NCBI GenBank assembly: GCA_030015575.1
Contig: JASDDO010000006.1
Location: 381,756,137 to 381,820,136 of the forward strand
DNA length: 64,000 bases
Source: Agapanthus africanus
Lineage: Eukaryota > Streptophyta > Magnoliopsida > Asparagales > Amaryllidaceae
Direction of reading: 5' to 3'
The translations under genes and the position numbers were made by a program. The notes beneath the pieces are model-generated. The model was given only the letters and a program-made list of their open reading frames with translations. It was not told where the DNA came from and made no database searches. Shown here piece by piece: positions 56,798-64,000 of this stretch (the stretch's first letter is position 1; each line of letters starts with the position of its first letter).

Positions 56798-57535
56798 TGA
56801 TGATGCTCTATATTGGCAATCTCCCAAATCAGGACACGTGGCAGATAACGTGTCCCAGAACTCAGAAGAAAGGGCCCACATGGGCCAACCAGGCCTCCAT
56901 GTACCCGACCTGCAAGCACAAGCTGGCTCACCTCAGAGCCCCCTGCAAATTGGCCTCCTCGGCTCTCCCGCTCATTCCCGAGCTACCACAGGACCAAGAT
57001 ACCTCGGCTCCCCCACTCGTTCCCGAGCTCTCCCGTCGAGGCCATCTTCCTCGGTCCCTCTGACCGACCAACTCCACCACTCACAAGCGTAACTGCCGCT
57101 CCGCAAATCTCGCCATGCGCGGATTCTTCGCCGGCAACATCCCACGTTCCACACCATCACGATCCCCATTAACGGGCGATCTGCTTATTACGCAGGCGTT
57201 ACGTCAGGAGCGTAATTGCCGGCGAGATTCTCATGCCTGCTACTGCGTACTACCGCCACTATATAAACCCCCATCATAGAGGGATCAAGTAAGCTTTTTT
57301 CACACCACTTAGCCGTTACTCTGCTCAGATCTTGTGCTAACTTGATCGTCGGAGGGTCCTCGGTGGTACCAAACCATCCCGGGACTTCCTTGCAGGTACT
57401 CGGCGCAAACTCCTCAAAACCACCAATCTCTTGAAAGCCCATTGAGACTCGCACGCAACATGAGATCACCTCCAAGATCCACCGGAAGATCGACGGAAGA
57501 CACATCTGACGGAGACCCGAAAAGGACCTCCATCA
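56798..57535 (+). repeat. G3 5' LTR (738 bp)
   Basis: It starts TGATGATGCTC and ends CTCCATCA. The TATA box TATATAAA is at 57,260-57,267, which leaves about 270 bp of R-U5. A hairpin GGACACGTGG-CAGATA-ACGTGTCC lies near 56,832-56,855. The PBS follows at 57,537. Confidence 0.88.
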
Positions 57536-57601
57536 GTTGGCGCCGTCTGTGGGATCTAAAATTCCACAAAAACAAAAGTTGGCCTTCCAATCTCCATCTA
57601 C
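57536..57601 (+). other. G3 primer binding site and short leader
   Basis: TTGGCGCCGTCTGTGGGA at 57,537-57,554 is the PBS form seen in Tat/RIRE2-type elements. The leader to the gag ATG at 57,602 is only about 50 bp. Confidence 0.8.
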
Positions 57602-59304
57602 ATGGCATACGATCACCCTAAAGATCCAGGTACCAGCCGCCACCCCCTTACCAAAGGCGCGGATGAACCTCCTCCGGCGACCATCATCAACTCCCTCGCC
57701 GGTCGAATAGACTGACTACAGTCCATCGTGGAGGCGCTCGTCCGCGTTCAAACGGCCGGGCCAAGGCCCCAGATCGCCGCTCCTCCGCCTCCAGAAGACT
57801 GTGCCCTCGTCGGCACAGCTGACCACCGGCAGGCTATGTCCCATAGCCACCAATCTCACGGGCTGATACCCTCTGAGGCCCGCTGGGTGCCCCACAGCTC
57901 CATACCAAGATCTGCCGCCAGAGCGCCTCGTCTCGAGCCTCCTCGCGACCCTCACGCCCCTGAGGAGATGTCGGTCACCTCGCCTGTCCCCAGGCATGAC
58001 CGACACCCCCTCCCTCGACGGCGTCGCACATAAGGGGCTCGCCACGGCGGCTCGAGGGCCACCTCGCCCGAGGATCTGAGGAACCTCATCAAGAGGAACC
58101 GGGGCAGCGCCCAGACGCAGATCTCCCACAGCAGAAGCCAGGGATCACAAGGCACCGAATCCTCGGGGTACAATGGCCGACTCGACGCCTTCAAGAAGAA
58201 GATCAAGGGCATACACCGAGAAGGTCACCTCTCGGGCGATGAGGCTAAGTACGCCGCAGACTCGCTCACCAAGCTATTTACCAAAGGACTGCTCGCTGTT
58301 CACGTCTCCTCGTGCAACAAGCCTCCGAAGGTCTCTCTATTCGACGGGAAAACCGACCCCGAAAGACCATTTGGATGCTTTCCGCGGGGATGAGCTTCCA
58401 GGACCATTCCGACGCCGCCCAGTGCAGAACCTTCCTAGCCACCCTCATCCGCTCTGGTCGGGACTGCTTCCGAGGGCTCGAGCCTCGCTCCATCTCGACC
58501 TTTGATGGGCTGGCTACTCAGTTCCTCGGCCACTTCGTCGGGAACCGTCGGCAGAAGCGCACGGTCGACTACCTCTTCACAATTAAGAGCGGGGATAAGG
58601 AGACGTTCAAAGATTACGTCACCCGCTTCTACAACGCCCTCCTCGAAGTCCCCGAGCACCGGGACGAGACCGTCATCATAGCGCTCAGATCTGGTCTTAG
58701 GCACAAGGAGTGGTTGCGCTCCTTTACATTGGCGCAGCCTAAAACCATGGCCGAGGTCAAGGCGTGGACCGAGCGCGAGGTCCAGCTCGAGTCCGAGGTG
58801 ATCGCGAACCTCCCTCGAGCAGAACGGTCCGACCAGAAGAAGAGGGCTCGGGAAGAGAGGCCGGAGCGTCAGTAGCCCTATCACCCGAAGTTTCAAGAGT
58901 ACGCCCCGCTCAACGTCTCCCTCGCAGTGTTACTAGAGGAGGCCCAGGGCGAGGGGTTCTTCAAGTTCCCTTCAATCCCACGTCAGTCCTCGAAACGAAC
59001 CCGGGTCCCCTACCGCGCCTTCCACCGGACGCTGGGCCACGCCACGGAGGATTGTAAGCAACTCCGGGACTACGTCGAGGAGCTCATCCGATCAGGGCAC
59101 CTCGCCGCCTACTTGAGGGATAAGCGGCAGGCCGACCGCGGGCAGGAGCAGCGTCCCCCTCCTGCCGAGCTGACCATCGGCCAGATCATGCTTGTTTCGG
59201 TAGATGACCAGTCCAGCGCCCAAGGAGCCCCGTACCCGGTGCCGAGCACGGAGACCAACAAGCCTCCAGGGAGCTCGGGCCACGCTAATAATGTCATATA
59301 TTAG
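57602..59304 (+). pseudogene. G3 gag (Tat/RIRE2-like)
   Basis: The N-terminus has DEPPPATIINSLAGRIDRLQS. A proline-, arginine- and serine-rich linker follows to about 58,080. The retrotransposon gag domain is at about 58,330-58,800 (DCFRGLEPRSISTFDGLATQ, VDYLFTIKSGDKETFKDYV, WLRSFTLAQPKTMAEVKAW). A C-terminal module with YRAFHRTLGHATEDCKQL and YVEELIRSGHLAAYLRD (about 59,010-59,120) matches the zinc-like module of G1. Broken in a few places. The gag stops at 59,304 without protease or pol after it. Confidence 0.85.
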
Positions 59305-59460
59305 CATGCACTTTTTTTAAGGGCAATGTAAACTCTTCCTAGGGTCTGTTGTTAATTTAATAAAAGATCAATGGAACATTGCGAAAAAGAAGGAAATGTC
59401 TTATTTATTCAAAAAGGTATTGTGGGCTCCTCAGCCATACATACAAAAAGAAAAAGAAAA
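59305..59460. terminator. AATAAA signals on both strands between gag and antisense ORF
   Basis: A plus-strand AATAAA near 59,358 follows the gag end, and a minus-strand AATAAA (TGAATAAATAAG, near 59,402-59,413) follows the antisense ORF. The two transcription units would converge here. This is inferred from signals only. Confidence 0.5.
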
Positions 59461-59912
59461 TTACAGCAGCGGGGGAAGGGGATGCAGAGAGCACTGCTCA
59501 TGGCACTCAGTAAAGATCTCCGCCAGCTGAGGCCTCGCGAGATCTAGCCTCTGCCCTCGATTCCCCCCGCGCGTGTTGACCTCGAGCCTCAGTCCGTAGT
59601 ACTCACGGACGAGTGACACCAAGCGAGCCAGCCGACCCACGAAGATCAGGCCAAAGCGCCTCAGAGACCGCAGCTTGCCCACGACCTCATCGTAGAGCTG
59701 CTCGGAAGGGGGTTGTAAAGCCCCGGCGATGCCCTTCTGATGGAGTACATCAGCAGCTGCAGCAGAGGGGAGCGCCGGGGGAGCAGCCGGCCGAAGTGGT
59801 CTTCAATGCTCCCATAGACCAACTGCACCGTGTCCTCGGCGCAGTTCTGGTCGTAGAGGTATACATTTTCGAAGTGGATGATTTCGGAGATGGTAAAGGG
59901 GAAGTCTTCCAT
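59461..59912 (-). pseudogene. G3 antisense ORF 1 (homologue of G1 antisense ORF)
   Basis: On the minus strand the protein starts at MEDFPFTISEIIHFENVY and contains GRLLPRRSPLLQLL, the same motif at a similar distance from the start as in G1 (GRLLPRRSSLLNL). The C-terminal part (59,461-59,682) is Arg/Leu-rich. A minus-strand TATATAAA at 59,961-59,968 lies about 50 bp upstream of the ATG, a fitting promoter. Broken at least once. Function unknown. Confidence 0.7.
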
Positions 59913-59960
59913 TCTCAACGATCTGTTTGTGAAGAAACGAAGGACCAGCACTCTCTCAGC

Positions 59961-59968
59961 TTTATATA
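59961..59968 (-). promoter_or_regulatory. Antisense TATA box for G3 antisense ORF 1
   Basis: GGGCTATATAAAGCTG on the minus strand, with the start codon about 50 bp downstream. Position and context fit a plant core promoter on the strand opposite gag. Confidence 0.6.
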
Positions 59969-60199
59969 GCCCGCTGCGCCCCAACGGAACCCAACGGTCG
60001 TCTGTTTTTGCCCACAAAGTCGCTGCCACGCGGCGATTATTGAGCTTTCTCTGGCGGAATCGAAACGATGCGACTCTGGCGCTTCGCCTCCCCACACATT
60101 CAATGCGCATGCTACGCGCACGTTTGCCATGACCGTTCCTGTTCCCCATACCTGCAACGAGATGGTCGGGCAAAACCTCATGAAGAATCGACCAAGCAT

Positions 60200-62050
60200 C
60201 TACCATGCTCGACTATCCCTGACCGGTAGCTTCCCTACACGCAACGCCGGGGATCAAAGCCTTCGCCAAGAGGCAACCGCGCAGCTTCACTGCCCGGCTA
60301 TCCTTAGCAGGCCTCTTACAGACCCTCCAACGCTAAGGATCAAAATCCTCCTTAGAGGCAGCCGAGCGGCTTCTCTGCTCGGCTATCCCTAGCCAGTAGC
60401 TTCCCTACTCGCAACGCCAGGGATCAAAGCCCTCGCCAAGAGGCAACCGCGCAGCTTCACTGTCCGGTTATCCTTAGCAGGCCTCCTACGGCCCCTCCAA
60501 CGCTAAGGATCAAAGTCCTCCTTAGAGGCAGCTCAGCAGTTACCCTGCTCGGCTATCCCTGGCCGGTAGCTTCCTACTCGCAATGCCAGGGATCAAAAAG
60601 TCCTCTCAGAGGTAGGCAAGCCCGACCCTCGCTCGGCTATCCCTGGATGGTAGCTTCCTACCACAACCGACAGGGATCAAAGTTCTCGCTAAGAGGCACT
60701 GGGCAGTAACCCTGCTCGGTCCCCGTCCTGAAGGATTAAAGCCCTCGCAAGAGGCAACCGAGCCCGACCCTTGCTCGGTCTTCTCCGGCTGGTAGCTCCC
60801 TATCCATGACGCCAGGGATCAAAGCCCTCGCAAGAGGCATCTAAGCGGCCACCCCGCTCGGTCATCCCAGGCTGGTAGTTGCCTACCCACGACGCCAGAG
60901 ATCAAAGCCCTAACCAAGAGGCAACCGCGCAGCTTCACTGCCCGGTTATCCTTAGCAGGCTTCCTACGGCCCCTCCAATGCTAAGAATCAAAGTCCTCCT
61001 TAGAGGCAGCCGAGCGGCTTCCCTGCTCGGCTATCCCTGGCCGGTAGCTTCCCTATTCGCAACGCCAGGGATCAAAGCCCTCTCCAAGAGGCAACTGGGC
61101 AGCTTCACTGCCCGGTTATCCTTAGCAGGCCTCCTACGACCCCTCCAACGCTAAGGATCAAAGTCCTCCTTAGAGGCAGCTCAGCAGCTACCCTGCTCGG
61201 CTATCCTTGGCCGGTAGCTTCCTTACTCGCAACGCCAGGGATCAAAAAGTCCCCCCAGAGGCAGTCGAGCCTGACCCTCGCTCGGCTATCCCCTGCTGGT
61301 AGCTTCCTACCACAACCGACAAGGATCAAAAGCCCTCCCAGAGGCAGTCGAGCCCGACCCTCGCTCGGCTATCCTTCAGGACAAAAGCCCTTGCCAAGAG
61401 GCACCGGGCAGTAAACCTGCCCGGCCAAAGGTCCTTGGTAGGCTTCTTACAGCCCCTCCCGAGGACCAAAGTATTCCATTGAGGCGGTCGAGCCCGACCC
61501 TTGCTCGGCTATCCCTGGCTGGTAGCTTCTTACCACAACCGACAGGGATCAAAGTCGTCGCCAAGAGGCACTGGGCAGTAACCTTGCTCGGTCCCCATCC
61601 TGAAGGATCAAAGCCCTCCCAAGAGGCAACCGAGCCTGACCCTTGCTCGGTCATCTCCGGCTGGTAGCTCCCTACCCATGACGCCAGGGATCAAAGCCCT
61701 CGCCAGAGGCAGCCGAGCGGCTTCCCTGCTCGGCTATCCCTGGCCGGTAGCTTCCCTACTCACAATGCCAGAGATTAAAGCCCTCGCCAAGAGGCAACCG
61801 CGCAGCTTCACTGCCCGGTTATCCTTAGCAGGCTTCCTACAGCCCCTCCAACGCTAAGGATCCCAGAAGCAGTCGAGCCCGACCCTTGCTCGGCTATCTC
61901 CGGTTAGTAGCTTCCTACCACAACCCACAGGGATCAAAACCCTTGCCAAGATCAACCGAGCAGCTTCCCTGCTCGGTCATCCCCAGCGGGCATCCTCCTG
62001 CCCAACAGACGCTATGGGTTTGTAGCCCTCATAACCAGGCCACTGAGCCC
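60200..62050 (+). repeat. G3 hairpin array with units of roughly 105-120 bp (about 17 copies)
   Basis: Each unit has three inverted repeats in a row: CGAGC(GGCTTCCCT)GCTCG, then ATCCCTGGC ... GCCAGGGATC or ATCCTTAGC ... GCTAAGGATC with about 22-25 bases between arms, then CCTCGCCAAGAGG or CCTCCTTAGAGG. In the second hairpin the arms change together between CTGGC/GCCAG and TTAGC/GCTAA. Units alternate and drift along the array. Confidence 0.82.
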
Positions 62051-62472
62051 CTTTACGCTCGACACAACTACGGCGGACATCCCTCTGCTCATCACATGCA
62101 GCGGATCCAAAGCCCCAACAAGAGACATCAGGTCTATCCAAATCTGAGTGATCCCCTTTGACTTCGGGGCTATGAAGATGCCTCCTTCTCAGCAGCGCTT
62201 GGCACACTCGGCAAGTGATCGAAATCAACTCGACGAACGATCGCTAGACAGATAGCCGACCTGACATGGAAGCCCAACAGAGCAAGAAAGGATATTTTAC
62301 GAGCATTCTTCACAAACAGAAGACAAAGTGCAAGCTAATTAAACAAACATTTTTACTACCAAAAGAGAAGTCTTTACAAAGGGTATTTTGGGCTTCACAG
62401 CCTTACAGACTGCCCGGATGCTTACAAAAATTCCAGAAGCGGCAAAATAGAAGAAGGAGGATGATGGGGGCT
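62051..62472. other. Unassigned stretch after hairpin array
   Basis: No gene is recognised. The part 62,370-62,460 on the minus strand (GGCTGTGAAGCCCAAAATACC) resembles the stretch just after antisense ORF 1 (about 59,415-59,440), so both antisense units seem to share a 3' UTR. Confidence 0.5.
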
Positions 62473-64000
62473 TTAGGCCTCGGCGCCAGGCACGACCTCG
62501 AGTTCCTCGATATCTACCACGAGTCGAGCAGGGTCCTCGGCCACCTCCGCGTAGGGAATCTCTTCCCCCTGCTCATTGGCGTCCGCGAGAGGGTATTCGG
62601 CCCGGAGCTCTTCATCAGCGAACTTCAGCATCCGGACCTTAACGGCGTCGAGGGCCTCGTGCCAGATGCGGGTGGTGGACACGGCTAAGTTATTGTAGAA
62701 GCCCTTCGACTTCTTGTATCCCTCCACCGCCTTCGCCGCCGAGAGATCGGCTCGCTTCGCCGCCTCGACCGCCGCCCCTAGCTCCTTCCGGAGGGTCCTC
62801 ACCGTCTTCTTCATGTTGCCGGCGAGCGCCTGAGCGTCCTCAAGCTTGACCTCGGCAGCCACAGCGGCCTCGCGGTGCTGGGCAACCTCCGGTTTCCCGG
62901 CCTCCACCTCACCCTCCAGGGCGGCAACCCTCGCCATTGCCGCCTCCAGCTCCCGCTTGGAGCTTGCTTCCAGCGAGGTAAGCTAGTCCGCGGCCTTCAT
63001 CGTCGGGGCTATCACTTCGGCCTTCATGCGTACGGCAAGGGCGACGTGCTGGAGGACCTGAAAAAAATATGAAATAGGTCAGGAAGACAAAAGAAGCACC
63101 GAATCTCACAGACAACCGAGCACTTACCTGCACGGCCTCCAGGGAGATGGACGCCATCTGGGCTGTGAAGGTCCCCCCGGGGACCCTACCCCCTGCCGAT
63201 TTCTCTATTTCATGTAGCAGGCTATCCATGACAGATAGCCCCAAGGGCACCGTGAATTGGAGGCCCCCCTCCACCATGATCGGTGAAGGCAGGACCCGAG
63301 AAGACCTTTGAGGACCCCTCTTAAGTGGCTCCGATGGAGAGCCAGTCTCCTCCTCCGAGACCGGGTCTTCCAGAATTCGAGCCCGCTTCCGGCCAGGCGC
63401 TCTGCTAGGCCCCGGGGCGGGATCCGCCCCTGAACGCTCAAGGGACGCGGCTACCGGAGGCACTGGGACGGAGGCCGAAGGAGCCGGGGAAGGCTTCGAA
63501 CGGGAAGAGCTGGCGCCTCCAGCCTTCGTGACCTTCTTCGGCTGGCGCATGGAGGCTCGGAGCTCGTTCATGTCCATGGGACCTGCACAAAACCAAATGC
63601 AAAGAAGTCAGCTTCACATACAATATAAAAGCCAAAAAGCAAGCCTAACTTACCGACAAACTCGATGGGGCTGAGCCCGGCCTAACTCAGGACCCTCTTA
63701 GACAGCAGCACGTCAAATCGGGGGACGGGCTCCCACGACGCCACTCTAACCGCGGCGGGGTCATTGGACTGGTTCCCCGGCAAGAATTTTTCCCTCGACC
63801 ACTTGGTAGGCACGGGCCAGTTCTCGCTCTCGGGCGGCGCGACGAAGAAAAACTTCTTCTTCCAATCGTGAGTGGAAGAAGGCAGGACTACAACCCCTGT
63901 CCCGGCGGCGTCCCCCTGTCGCTTTCTAAAAGAGAGATAGACCCACCTCGGGTCGCCCGCTCGACCTCCAGGATGATATTTGAAAACAAGGAAAGAATCA
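62473..64000 (-). pseudogene. G3 antisense ORF 2, intron-containing, N-terminus beyond window
   Basis: On the minus strand, entering at 64,000, the first part has GDPRWVYLSFRKRQGDAAG, WKKKFFFVAPPESENWPVP and KWSREKFLPGNQ. It resembles plant proteins annotated as putative gypsy-type transposon (Transposase_28); that match is from memory. A GT-AG intron at about 63,586-63,650 leads into a Ser/Pro-rich basic part (about 63,130-63,577). A second intron at about 63,061-63,128 leads into an Ala/Glu/Lys-rich coiled coil (62,473-63,050) with ARVAALEGEVEAGK and ADLSAAKAVEGYKKSKGFYN. It lies on the strand opposite gag. It is not fully open. Function unknown. Confidence 0.68.

Overview
The window is repeat-dense plant nuclear DNA; no host gene could be identified. 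Nearly all of it can be assigned to LTR retrotransposons of two groups. One is Ty3/Gypsy of the Tat lineage, recognised by dual RNase H domains, a long gag with VFDRL motifs, PBS variants of the TGGCGCC/TGGCACG type, antisense ORFs and minisatellites after pol. The other is Ty1/Copia with 2.1 kb LTRs and an initiator-Met tRNA PBS. This points to a flowering plant with a large, retrotransposon-rich genome; the species cannot be told from the sequence. All elements are treated as fossils.

Layout. (1) 1-28,241, + strand: Tat element G1. It has the end of a 5' LTR (1-998), a PBS, a copia insertion complex C1 (1,045-14,141), gag remnant, PR, RT, RNase H, second RNase H and INT (14,142-21,240), then a long structured tail (21,241-24,440) with dyad arrays, hairpin arrays and a 30-bp minisatellite, an antisense ORF (24,446-24,952), and the 3' LTR ending at 28,241. 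(2) 28,242-37,109, - strand: Tat element G2, of which gag and LTR are left, split by a 3,176 bp solo LTR (S1, TSD ACGGG). (3) 37,110-53,639, - strand: copia material. This is a 3' LTR and pol remnant of one element (D) fused to pol, leader, PBS and 5' LTR of another (E, C1 family). A 3,991 bp near-identical copy of part of G2 (block B, 46,038-50,028) sits in the E leader, and a second solo LTR (S2, TSD ATGTG) sits in the E 5' LTR. (4) 53,640-64,000: a second Tat family (G3) with 738 bp LTRs. It includes one reverse fragment, one older diverged LTR, and a forward copy with LTR, PBS and gag, no pol, two antisense ORF regions and an intervening hairpin array. The forward copy runs off the right edge.

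The most unusual signal is structural. The non-coding parts of the Tat elements are largely strings of short inverted repeats. Stems differ from one unit to the next but stay self-complementary. They occur in the G1 tail (about 25-nt hairpins around a common TCCTCACGA-like core), in the G1 3' LTR after its TATA box (about one 13-18 nt hairpin per 27 bp), in the G2 LTR (paired G-boxes, GAATTAAATTC and GGGTTAAACCC units), in solo LTR S2, and in G3 (roughly 105-120 bp units). In the G1 LTR, S2 and the G2 LTR the modules follow the same order. Antisense TATA boxes next to the antisense ORFs and an AATAAA on each strand after the G3 gag suggest convergent sense/antisense transcription.
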